Shown: positions 46,684 to 54,943 of the stretch, one piece after another
How positions within the stretch are numbered: the first letter of the stretch is position 1
Layout of the letters: the number at the start of each line of letters is the position of its first letter
From: Roseiarcus sp963709185
Lineage (GTDB): Bacteria > Pseudomonadota > Alphaproteobacteria > Rhizobiales > Beijerinckiaceae
NCBI GenBank assembly: GCA_963709185.1
Contig: CAVPVQ010000024.1
Location: forward strand, 620,001 to 684,000
Direction of reading: 5' to 3'
DNA length: 64,000 bases
Translations under genes and position numbers: made by a program
The notes under the pieces: generated by a model
What the model was told of the DNA's origin: nothing
The model's database searches: none
The model's input: the letters and a program-made list of their open reading frames with translations, nothing else

Positions 46684-47400
46684 GTGAATGTCAGCGCCCT
46701 CCAGACCGCGGATATCGTAGGCGGAAGCTTTACACTCGCCCTGCTCGGCATGATCGGCGCCGCGGTTCTCCTGCTGCTGGCGACCGGTTGGGTCGGCCGC
46801 GCGTGGAAGCTGCCGGTGGCGCTGGCGGCGATCGTCGTGCTCGTCGCCGCGGCGGACTATTTCGAAGCGCGCGAAGTATGGCTGGCGACCAAGCAGGCGC
46901 CGGTCATCTATCGCTACTCCGCCTGGATGATCACCATTCCGGTGCAGGTGCTCACCCTCTATTTCTTCGTCGCAACGGTCGGCGCCCCGAGCGCCGCGCT
47001 ATTCTGGCGCCTGCTTGTGGTGTCGGTGTTCACCGTGCTCGTGCGCTATCTCGGCGAAGCGGGGTTCACCCATGCAGCGTTGAGCTTTCTTATCGGCATC
47101 GTCGGCTGGCTCTATATCCTCGGCGAATGCTTCTTCGGCCAGATGAACGAAATCGTCGACCGCAGCGAGGATGAAGTCCTGCAGCGCGGCTACTTCTGGC
47201 TGCGCCTGATCGTGACGATCGGGTGGGCGATCTATCCGTTGAGCGATTTCATAGCCAATTTTGCGGGCGGCGCGGACGGCGGCGGACGCGCCCTCGCCTT
47301 CAATCTTGCCGATTTTGTGAACCGGATCGGATTCGGGTTGGCCATTCTCGCCGTCGCCATGAACGCCGCCGCGGCCAGGACGCAGACGACCAGCCGATAG
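46684..47400 (+). CDS. Microbial-rhodopsin homologue lacking the retinal-binding lysine
   Basis: 238-residue seven-helix membrane protein. It aligns with green proteorhodopsin from memory at a constant offset of 17 residues from helix B to helix G: V-W (66), R-Y-S-A-W (77-81) for R-Y-I-D-W, T-I-P (84-86) for T-V-P, G-E-A-G (124-127), G-W-A-I-Y-P (180-185) and N-L-A-D-F-V-N-R (207-214) for N-L-A-D-F-V-N-K. The Schiff-base lysine is R214 (CGG at 47323-47325), the proton acceptor is A80, the proton-donor position is T91, the helix-B histidine is D58 and the tuning residue 105 is Q88. R77 and D210 are kept. It therefore should not bind retinal covalently or pump protons in the known way. GTG start after GAAAGG. 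It sits between sugar permeases and a flotillin gene. Function unknown. Confidence 0.9.
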   Translation: MNVSALQTADIVGGSFTLALLGMIGAAVLLLLATGWVGRAWKLPVALAAIVVLVAAADYFEAREVWLATKQAPVIYRYSAWMITIPVQVLTLYFFVATVGAPSAALFWRLLVVSVFTVLVRYLGEAGFTHAALSFLIGIVGWLYILGECFFGQMNEIVDRSEDEVLQRGYFWLRLIVTIGWAIYPLSDFIANFAGGADGGGRALAFNLADFVNRIGFGLAILAVAMNAAAARTQTTSR

Positions 47401-47430
47401 AATTCAGGCCGCAGGTTTGGGAGTAGACCG

Positions 47431-49150
47431 ATGAACGGTGGGGACATCATTGCAATTGTTATCCTGGCGGCGATCGTCATCGCGGTGCTCGCCTACCTCC
47501 TGCACTGGCTCTACCGGCGCTCGTCGAAGGATGTGTCCTTTGTCCGCACCGGCCTCGGCGGCGAAAAGGTGGTGATGGGCGGCGGCGCTCTCGTTCTGCC
47601 GATCGTGCACGACGTCACCGACGTCAGCATGAACACGCTGCGCCTCGAAGTGCAGCGGACGCGCGAAAAGGCGCTCATCACCCGGGACCGCATGCGCATC
47701 GAGTTGCAGGTGGAGTTCTATGTGCGGGTGATGCCGAATGCCGAATCGATCGCCGCGGCGGCCCGCACGCTCGGCCACCGCACGATGAACCCGGAGAACC
47801 TTCGCGACCTTGTCCAGGGCCGCTTCGTCGACGCGATGGGCGCGGCCGCCGCCTCCATGACCATGGAGCACATCCATGAAAAGCGCGCCGATTTCATCAA
47901 GCTGGTGCGCGCCCAGGTCGCCGAACTCTCTGACCCAGAACGGCATGGAGCTCGAGGCGGTGTCGTTGACCAATCTCGACCAGGCCGACATGAAGCTCTT
48001 CAATCCACTGAATGCATTCGACGCGGAGGGTCTTACGCGACTGACCGAGGAGATCGAATCGCGCAAGAAGATTCGCAACGACATCGAACAGGATACGATG
48101 ATCGCGATGCGCCAGAAAAATCTCGAGGCGGAAAAGATCGCGCTCAATATCCAGCGCGACGGCGAATATGCGCGGTTGGAGCAGGACCGCGAGGTGGCGG
48201 TGCGCCGCTCGCAGCAGCGCGCCGAGGTCTCTCGCGAGAAGACCGAGCGCGAGCGCGAGATCGAGGAAGCCGAGATTCGCGCCCGCGAAGAGATCGAAAA
48301 ATCGCGCCTTGCGCAGGAAAGGGCGGTCGACATCGAACGCGTCCGGCGCGAGCAGGACCTGGAGCGGATGGAGATCGAGCGTCAGAAGCAGCGGCAGATC
48401 GAGGAGCATGACAGCGTCATCGCCATCGCCAACAAGTCCAGGGAGCAGTCGGAAGCCCAGACCGAGGCGGAGGCGGCGCGCGCGCTGATGGTCGAAGCGC
48501 AGGAGCGCGTCGCCACGATCCGCGAGACGGAGGTCGCCGAACGGCGCAAGCGCATCGCGGTCATCGCCGCGTCGCAGGCGGCCGAGAGCGAAGCCGTCAA
48601 AATGCAGATTCTCGCCGAAGCGTCGAAGAAGGCGGCGACCGACAAGGCCCAGGCGGACGGAATCGAAGTCGCCGCGCTCAAGGTCCGCAATGACGTCGAG
48701 GCGGAAGGCAAGCGCCAATTGAACGAGGCGGAGAATCTTCGCTCCGACGCCAATCGTCGCAGCTCGCTGCATCGGCAATTGGTCGAGAACCTCCCGGCGA
48801 TCATTCGCGAAAGCGTCAAGCCGATGGAAAGGATTGACTCGATCAAGATCCTCCAGGTCGACGGGATGCCGGGCTTCAGCAACGGCGCCGGCGGCGGCGG
48901 CGCGACGGGCGCGACGGCGGAAGGCTCGCCTCCGGCCGACGGCGCCGGCCGCGCCGCGAATCTGGCGGAAAGCGTCGTCAACTCGGCGCTGCGCTATCGC
49001 GCGCAGGCGCCTTTCGTCGAAACGCTGCTCAACGAGATCGGGTTGTCGGCGCAATCGATCAACCTCGAGGGCCTCCAGGGTCTTTCGAAGACCGACTATT
49101 CCGGCGCCAAGCCGGCTCCTGGAAAACTGCCGCGGGCGGGCGGCAATTGA
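47431..49150 (+). pseudogene. Flotillin/SPFH-domain membrane protein, frameshifted
   Basis: Flotillin (YqiK-like) protein that would scaffold ordered membrane patches. One N-terminal membrane helix (residues 6-27), an SPFH domain to about 200, a long charged coiled coil rich in E-R-E-I-E-E-A-E repeats (about 250-440), then a glycine-rich C-terminal tail. The first frame reads through R-A-Q-V-A-E-L and then fails. The second frame supplies L-T-Q-N-G-M-E-L-E-A-V-S. One extra base near 47928-47932 explains it, and the repaired protein is 572 residues. It starts 30 bases after the rhodopsin homologue, so the two are co-transcribed. It may be a real lesion or a read error. Confidence 0.88.
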
Positions 49151-49221
49151 ACGATGCTCACGAGAGCCGCGTCGTGGAGGCGGCGCCTCAATAAACCGGG
49201 AGCGTGGGTGGAGATGCTGAA

Positions 49222-49644
49222 GTGACGGACGAGGCCCACGGCGAAGCCGATCTCGAGAACAGGCTGGCGGTGCTGACGAACTGGAGCTTCTTGGGCAGCT
49301 TCGGGGTGTGCTTCGTGTTGTCGGGTTTTGCCGAGAGCCAGTATCTGGTCGGTCTGGCGGGCTTCGCCCTGATTGGCGTCGCCTTCGTCTCCCACCTCAT
49401 CATCAATCGCATCTTCGGAACGTCGTTCCGCGATGGCGAGGTCACGACGGCGGTCGCGGCTTTCGGCGTCGCCCTTCTGGCGTTCGTGCTGGCGTGGATT
49501 GTCGCGCCCGGCATGGATCGACCCCGCGTCTGGCTTGGCCTGACTGGCGCCGCGCTCGGCGTCGGGGGTCTGTTCGCCTACCTCACGGCGCGGTTTGGCC
49601 TGATCAACTCCTTTTCGATGTTCCATATCAAGAGCCAGCCCTGA
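49222..49644 (+). CDS. Small four-helix membrane protein, unknown
   Basis: 140 residues from GTG 49222, which has GGAG eight bases upstream; a GTG 18 bases earlier is possible. After a short acidic N-terminus there are four hydrophobic helices (about residues 20-38, 43-60, 75-95 and 105-125). No family recognised. It lies between the flotillin and symporter genes. Small membrane proteins often accompany flotillin genes (for example YqiJ beside YqiK in E. coli), but the sequence does not show the NfeD-type domain. Confidence 0.75.
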   Translation: MTDEAHGEADLENRLAVLTNWSFLGSFGVCFVLSGFAESQYLVGLAGFALIGVAFVSHLIINRIFGTSFRDGEVTTAVAAFGVALLAFVLAWIVAPGMDRPRVWLGLTGAALGVGGLFAYLTARFGLINSFSMFHIKSQP

Positions 49645-49718
49645 GATGCCGGAGAAGCGCTTCCCAGCCAAGGCAAGAAGCGAGCGGCGGCGGCGCGGTT
49701 GCGTGAGGACGCACGGGA

Positions 49719-51686
49719 ATGTCTGAGCGAACCGTCTGGCTCCTCGTCGCTCTCGCGCTGTACACGGCGTTCTGTCTGTATTGGGGCGTAGCGGTCGCGA
49801 GCCAGTCGCGGGACGCCAAAAGCTTCTTCCTCGCCGATCGACGCCTGCCGGCCTGGATCTTCGTGCTCGCGGCGACCGGCGTTTCCTTTTCCGCCTGGAT
49901 CTTTCTCGGTCATCCCGACATCGTCTATCGCGACGGGTTCTCCTTCGCACAGGTCTCGCTATGCGCCATCACCATTCCGCTCGGCGGCGTATTGGCGCTG
50001 AAACGCCAGTGGATGCTCGGCAAGCGTTATGGCTTTGTGACGCCGGGAGAAATGCTCGGCGAGTACTACGACAGCGAACTCCTGCGGATTCTCGTTCTGG
50101 TCATCGCGTTGATCTTCGCGGTGCCGTTCACCGGCATGCAGATCAGCGCGGCGGGCAGCCTGCTCGCCTATATTTCGAACGGCGCAGTCGACCGGGTCAG
50201 CGCGATGTGGCTGCTCAGCGGCGTGGTTTTCGTCTATGTCGCCTTCGGCGGCTTGCGCGCGGCGGTCTACGTCGGAGCCTTGCAGACTCTGCTGCTCGGG
50301 GCCGGCATCGTCGCGGTCGGGGTGATCGTCTATTGGCAAGCGGGAGGTTTTGCGGCCTTCAACGTCGCGCTTTCCAACCTTGGCGCGAGCGGCGCGCTCG
50401 GAGCCAATCCGTTCGAGATACCCGGCGTCATGGTCTTCAACCGCGGTCTCGGCGTCGAGGCGCCCGTGGGAGGCGTCTGGACCGCGTCGATGATCCTCAG
50501 CTACTGCCTGGCGCTGATGGGTCTGCAATTGACGCCGTCGTTCAGCGTGCTCGCCTTCGCCGCGCGCAGCCCCAAAGGGTTCGTCGCGCAACAGACCTGG
50601 GCGAGCGCGGCGATCATGGGCGCGATTCTCATGATCTTTTCAGCGGCGCAGGGCCTGGGCGCGCATCTCGAGCCGGGCGCCGATCGCGACACGGGCGGCG
50701 TCGGCGCGGTTGCCTTGATCATCGCTTCGATCGGCGCGCGGGCGCCATGGTTTCTCGCGCTGCTGGGCGTGTGCGCCCTCGCGGCGGCGCAGGGCCTGGT
50801 GGCGCTTCAGTTGTCGGCCACGAGCACGATCGTGGTGCGCGACTTCTATCGACGATACGTCGCTCCGGATCTTGATGTCGAGGGCCAGAGACTTTACGCG
50901 CGCGTGACGATGGCGTTGCTGCTGGTTATCTCCCTCGCTGTCGCCACCTTCGCTCCGGACGCGCAAGCGGAGCTTGGCGCGCTCGCGCTCGGCTTCGGCT
51001 TGCAGCTTCTTCCCACGCTTGTCGGCCTCTGCTGGCTGCGCTGGATTACCAGGGAAGGCGCGATGGTCGGGCTGGCCTTTGGTCTCCTGGCGGTCGTCTT
51101 CACCGAGAAGTTCGGCCTGTCGCTCGCTGAATTCGTCGGCGTTCATCTGCCCTGGGGACGCTGGCCGTGGACGGTGCATTCCGCGGGATGGGGCATCATT
51201 TGCAATGTCGTCGCCTGCGTCGTGATTTCGGCGATCAGCCAGCGCGATGGCGAGCGGGCGCGGCGCGGCGGATACCACGCGTTTCTCACCGCCTACGATT
51301 CAGATTTCGTGACGCCCTATCACCTGAGACAGCTAGCCTGGGCGGGCGCGTTGGCCTGGCTGTTTCTGGCGATCGGTCCTGGCGCTCTCTACGGCAACTA
51401 CGCCTTCGGCGACCCCAAGGGGGCGCCCGCGACCTGGTATTTCGGCATGCCGTCGATCTGGGTCTGGCAGATCGCGTCATGGGCGGTCGGCGTTTTGCTG
51501 ATCTGGTTCCTCGCCAACCGGATCGGCATGTCGACGACGCCGATCCGATCGATCGAACTCCTCCCGCGTTCCAAAAGGCCGAGATCGAGCGTCGCGGCGC
51601 TGACCGAAAGCCAGATCCGCGGCTGGTTCTGGACAATTGTCGTGACGGCGGTGTTGGCGACCTTCGCCAACTGGGCGTTCGGCTGA
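49719..51686 (+). CDS. Sodium:solute symporter family protein
   Basis: 655-residue integral membrane transporter of the SSS family with about 13-14 helices. Family pieces: S-F-F-L-A-D-R-R-L-P-A-W near residue 36, G-V-S-F-S-A-W-I-F-L-G near 54, V-Y-V-A-F-G-G-L-R-A-A-V-Y near 172. The C-terminal region extends beyond the core into extra helices and a charged tail. It should couple Na+ entry to uptake of a small organic solute. In this operon it provides a second import route beside the ABC transporter. Confidence 0.85.
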   Translation: MSERTVWLLVALALYTAFCLYWGVAVASQSRDAKSFFLADRRLPAWIFVLAATGVSFSAWIFLGHPDIVYRDGFSFAQVSLCAITIPLGGVLALKRQWMLGKRYGFVTPGEMLGEYYDSELLRILVLVIALIFAVPFTGMQISAAGSLLAYISNGAVDRVSAMWLLSGVVFVYVAFGGLRAAVYVGALQTLLLGAGIVAVGVIVYWQAGGFAAFNVALSNLGASGALGANPFEIPGVMVFNRGLGVEAPVGGVWTASMILSYCLALMGLQLTPSFSVLAFAARSPKGFVAQQTWASAAIMGAILMIFSAAQGLGAHLEPGADRDTGGVGAVALIIASIGARAPWFLALLGVCALAAAQGLVALQLSATSTIVVRDFYRRYVAPDLDVEGQRLYARVTMALLLVISLAVATFAPDAQAELGALALGFGLQLLPTLVGLCWLRWITREGAMVGLAFGLLAVVFTEKFGLSLAEFVGVHLPWGRWPWTVHSAGWGIICNVVACVVISAISQRDGERARRGGYHAFLTAYDSDFVTPYHLRQLAWAGALAWLFLAIGPGALYGNYAFGDPKGAPATWYFGMPSIWVWQIASWAVGVLLIWFLANRIGMSTTPIRSIELLPRSKRPRSSVAALTESQIRGWFWTIVVTAVLATFANWAFG

Positions 51687-51720
51687 CGGCCTGGCGCACG
51701 GACATCGGAAGGGGAGAGGA

Positions 51721-52848
51721 ATGCGTATCAAAGCCGCCGTGCTGCGCCAGATGGGCCTGCCGGCTCCCTACGCCATATCCAGGCCGCTCGACATCGTCGA
51801 TGTCGATCTCGACGCGCCAGGCCGGGGCGAGGTTCTCGTCAAGATTCGGGCGGCTGGCCTATGCCACTCCGATCTCTCGGTCATCGACGGCAGCCGCCCC
51901 CGCCCGATGCCGATGGTCATTGGCCACGAGGCCGCCGGCGTCGTCGAGCAAACCGGCGAGGGCGTGGACGACCTTGTCGCCGGCGACCACGTCGTGCTCG
52001 TCTTCATGCCAAGCTGTGGACGCTGCCTGCCCTGCGCCACCGGGCGGCCGGCGCTTTGCGAGCCCGGCGCCAGGGCGAATGGCGCGGGTTCGTTGCTTCG
52101 AGGCGACAGGCGGCTGAAAATTGGCGGCGAACCGGTCAATCATCACATCGGCGTGTCGGCGTTTGCGCAATACGCCGTCGTCGCGCAGGAATCCTGCGTC
52201 AGGATTGATCGCGATTTGCCGTTTGAGCAAGCGGCGCTGTTCGGTTGCGCGGTGCTGACGGGGGTCGGCGCGGTCGTCAACACCGCCAAGGCTCCTCCCG
52301 GAAGTTCAGTCGGCGTCGTGGGGCTGGGGGGCGTCGGCCTGAGCGCGGTTCTCGGCGCGCTCGCATCCGGCGCCCGGCAGATCATCGCGGTCGACATTTC
52401 GGACGACAAGCTCGCCTTCGCCCGCCAACTCGGAGCGACCCACACGGTCAATGCGTCCAGTCCCAATGCTGTCCAGGAAATCAAACAACTGTCAGCCGGC
52501 GGCGTCGAGTTCTTTTTCGAAATGGCGGGCGCCGTGCCGGCGCTCGAACTCGCCTACGCCGGGACGGCGCGGGGCGGCGTCACGGTGACCGCCGGTCTTC
52601 CGCACCCCGATCGAAAGCTGTCGATCCAGGCCGTAAGCCTCGTCGCCGAAGAGCGAACGCTCAAGGGCTCGTATATCGGCTCGTGCGTGCCGCGCCGTGA
52701 TTTGCCGCGCTACGTCGCGCTGTTCCAATCGGGCAAACTGCAGGTCGACGCCCTGCTCACCCATCGGCTGCGTCTCGAAGACATCAATGAGGGGTTCGAT
52801 CGGCTGCGCGACGGCGTCGGCGTGCGGCAAGTCATCGCGTTCGACTAG
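51721..52848 (+). CDS. Zinc-dependent alcohol dehydrogenase
   Basis: 375-residue medium-chain NAD(P)-dependent dehydrogenase. The catalytic zinc site is in G-L-C-H-S-D and G-H-E-A-A-G, and the structural zinc site is the four-cysteine lobe C-G-R-C-L-P-C-A-T-G-R-P-A-L-C (residues about 100-114). The NAD loop is G-L-G-G-V-G-L-S near 202. It resembles class III alcohol/formaldehyde dehydrogenase relatives. Ribosome site GGGGAGAGGA precedes ATG 51721. It probably oxidises the imported alcohol or sugar alcohol before the lactonase-like enzyme encoded next. Confidence 0.88.
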   Translation: MRIKAAVLRQMGLPAPYAISRPLDIVDVDLDAPGRGEVLVKIRAAGLCHSDLSVIDGSRPRPMPMVIGHEAAGVVEQTGEGVDDLVAGDHVVLVFMPSCGRCLPCATGRPALCEPGARANGAGSLLRGDRRLKIGGEPVNHHIGVSAFAQYAVVAQESCVRIDRDLPFEQAALFGCAVLTGVGAVVNTAKAPPGSSVGVVGLGGVGLSAVLGALASGARQIIAVDISDDKLAFARQLGATHTVNASSPNAVQEIKQLSAGGVEFFFEMAGAVPALELAYAGTARGGVTVTAGLPHPDRKLSIQAVSLVAEERTLKGSYIGSCVPRRDLPRYVALFQSGKLQVDALLTHRLRLEDINEGFDRLRDGVGVRQVIAFD

Positions 52849-52903
52849 AGTTGCAGCCGCCGATTCGGCCTCACCGCCCGGCGAAAGACAAGGATCCCGA
52901 TTG

Positions 52904-54487
52904 ATGACACATACGACCTTGAGGCCCGAATTCGAGGATTTGATCGACGCCGATGCGCCGGTCGAGCAACTCGGCGCCGGCTTCACCTTCACCGAAGGTC
53001 CGATCTGGCATCCCGTGGATCAGTATCTGCTGTTCTCCGACATGCCCGCCGACGTGCGGCGGCGCTGGGACGCCAGGCGCGGCGTTTCGCAGGCGCGCCG
53101 CCCGTCGAACAAATGCAACGGCATGACCTACGACGCCGATCTCAATCTGATCGTATGCGAGCATGCGACGTCGTCGCTGGTGCGCGAACGACCGGACGGC
53201 CGGCGCGAGGTCCTCGCCTCGCATTTCGAGGGCCAGGAGCTCAATAGTCCGAACGACGTCTGCGTGCGCTCGGACGGATCGATCTATTTCTCTGATCCGT
53301 GGTACGGGCGCATGCCGGTCTACGGCGTCGAACGTCCCCGCCAGCTCGGCTTCCAGGGCGTCTATCGCCTGGCGCCGGGCGGCGGAGCGCCGCAGCTCCT
53401 CGTCGACCGCTTCATGTTCGATCAGCCCAACGGCCTCTGCTTCTCGCCCGACGAAAAGCGGCTCTACGTCAACGACACGGTCCAGACGTTGATCCGCGTC
53501 TTCGATGTCGGGGCCGACGGCGCGCTGTCCAACAGCCGCGTCTTCGCCTCGGCGATCCGCTCGTCGCAGGAAGCCGGCGTGCCCGACGGCATGAAATGCG
53601 ACGCGCGCGGCAACGTATGGGTGACGGCGCCCGGCGGCGTCTGGGTCTACGCCCCTTCGGGCGATCTTCTCGGCAAGGTTCGCGTGCCGGAGCTGGTCGC
53701 CAATCTGGCGTGGGGCGGCCCGGACTTCCAGACGCTGTTCATGACCGCGACCCATTCGGTCTATACCGTCGCGACCAAGGTTGGTCCGCGGCACGAGCCC
53801 TATATGAGCGCCAGCGGTCGCGGCGTCCCGCTAGCTTCCGGCGCGGAAATGCGGCCGACCTCGTCGTCATCGGCCGCCCCCGGCCTCGCGCTCGATCCAC
53901 GGCGCTGCGCCCTGATCATCCAGGATATGCAGAACGACGTCATCAGCGTCGGCGGCGCTTTCGCAGAGTCCGGCTCGCCCGGTCACGCGCGCGCGCAACG
54001 CGTCGTCGACAACACGCGCCGGCTCGCCGCGGCCGTGCGAGCGAGCCGGGGATTGGTGATTCACGTCTGGTTCGTCGTCGAACCCGGCGCGCCGGGCATG
54101 ACGCTCAACGCCCCGCTGTTCAAGGGCATCGTCGACGCCAATGCGATGGTGCGGGGGTCCTGGGGCGCGGCGCCGGTAAACGGCCTCGAGCCGCAGCCGG
54201 GCGATCTGATCGTCGAGAAGATGCGCATGAGCGCCTGGGAGGGCACGCGCCTCGAAACCCTGCTCAAGGGCGCAAGGCGCGACACGATCATCTGCACGGG
54301 CGCATGGACCAACATGTCGGTCGAGCACACCGCGCGAACAGGCGCCGACAAAGGCTATTTTGTCTACGTGCCCGAGGATTGCTGTTCGACGATGAACGCC
54401 GACTGGCACAGCGCCTCGATCAACTTCGCGTTGCAGAACGTGTCGGTCGTGACCAATGCGGACGCGATTATCGCGGCGCTCGGATGA
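52904..54487 (+). CDS. SMP-30/gluconolactonase - isochorismatase-fold fusion
   Basis: 527-residue two-domain protein. Residues 1-305 form an SMP-30/gluconolactonase beta-propeller with metal ligands E (F-T-E-G-P-I-W near residue 29), N (S-P-N-D-V near 116) and D (V-P-D-G-M-K near 230). Residues 330-527 form a cysteine-hydrolase/isochorismatase-fold domain with D341 (I-I-Q-D-M-Q-N-D) and K439 (E-K-M-R). The position normally held by the catalytic cysteine (N-V-C-V-E) is serine, S472 (N-M-S-V-E-H). The first domain should open a sugar lactone, fitting the dehydrogenase upstream. The second domain's reaction is unclear. ATG 52904 is 9 bases after AAGGA. Last gene before the terminator. Confidence 0.85.
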   Translation: MTHTTLRPEFEDLIDADAPVEQLGAGFTFTEGPIWHPVDQYLLFSDMPADVRRRWDARRGVSQARRPSNKCNGMTYDADLNLIVCEHATSSLVRERPDGRREVLASHFEGQELNSPNDVCVRSDGSIYFSDPWYGRMPVYGVERPRQLGFQGVYRLAPGGGAPQLLVDRFMFDQPNGLCFSPDEKRLYVNDTVQTLIRVFDVGADGALSNSRVFASAIRSSQEAGVPDGMKCDARGNVWVTAPGGVWVYAPSGDLLGKVRVPELVANLAWGGPDFQTLFMTATHSVYTVATKVGPRHEPYMSASGRGVPLASGAEMRPTSSSSAAPGLALDPRRCALIIQDMQNDVISVGGAFAESGSPGHARAQRVVDNTRRLAAAVRASRGLVIHVWFVVEPGAPGMTLNAPLFKGIVDANAMVRGSWGAAPVNGLEPQPGDLIVEKMRMSAWEGTRLETLLKGARRDTIICTGAWTNMSVEHTARTGADKGYFVYVPEDCCSTMNADWHSASINFALQNVSVVTNADAIIAALG

Positions 54488-54663
54488 CGTTCCGCTACGC
54501 GGCCGGAGAAATGATCCCGCCAGCCCCGCAGGATCTTCACGGCTTCGCGCCGTCCAGCGATGCGGCGAAACTGTCGCCTCGGCGCCACACTCGGCCACGA
54601 ATCATCCGGGATGGAAGATCAAGGCTGGTTTAGCGCGCGTTCTCCGTTAAAAGTGCTCAGCCA
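54488..54663. other. Non-coding gap before the terminator
   Basis: No gene. A frame in this stretch has no ribosome site. It leads into the terminator of the long operon. Confidence 0.45.
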
Positions 54664-54698
54664 CTCCGCGCGGCATGGGCCGGCGGAGCTGTTTTTTT
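54664..54698 (+). terminator. Rho-independent terminator of the long operon
   Basis: CTCCGC and GCGGAG pair around CGGC-ATGG-GCCG (one bulged G), giving a ten-pair stem that is followed by CTG and seven T. It is 177 bases after the last gene of the operon and before the small leader ORF. Confidence 0.88.
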
Positions 54699-54721
54699 GG
54701 TGCGAGCGAAAGGAGGCGGGT

Positions 54722-54817
54722 ATGGAATCGATTCGACATATCCGAAACTTCCTTCGGCGCCCCCTCGAGCGTTTTGTAATGCGCTCGACTTACCCGGCGG
54801 CGTCCGACCTCCGTTAA
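54722..54817 (+). CDS. Small ORF with strong ribosome site, possible leader peptide
   Basis: 31 codons beginning M-E-S-I-R-H-I-R-N-F-L-R-R-P and ending at TAA 54815. The ribosome site AAAGGAGGCGG is among the strongest in the window, which is why I call it. The peptide is basic, with two arginine pairs. It lies between the terminator and the ABC exporter, followed by about 125 bases of pyrimidine-rich sequence, which would suit a translated leader controlling the exporter. No known leader family recognised. Confidence 0.45.
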   Translation: MESIRHIRNFLRRPLERFVMRSTYPAASDLR

Positions 54818-54943
54818 GCCGCCCTCCGGTCCGACGTCCCTGAATCTCCGAGACGTCAGTCCTCTTCCTTCCGCGTTTCGTTCCCTCGTCAGAGGTTCTT
54901 CGTCCCTCTTTTCGGGGCCGCGATCGCCATTGGACATCACTTC
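54818..54943 (+). other. Pyrimidine-rich leader upstream of ABC exporter
   Basis: Contains ACGTCCCTGAATCTCCGAGACGT, a short inverted-repeat candidate near 54837, and repeated CCTCTT/CCCTC runs. No gene and no named riboswitch recognised. Confidence 0.35.
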
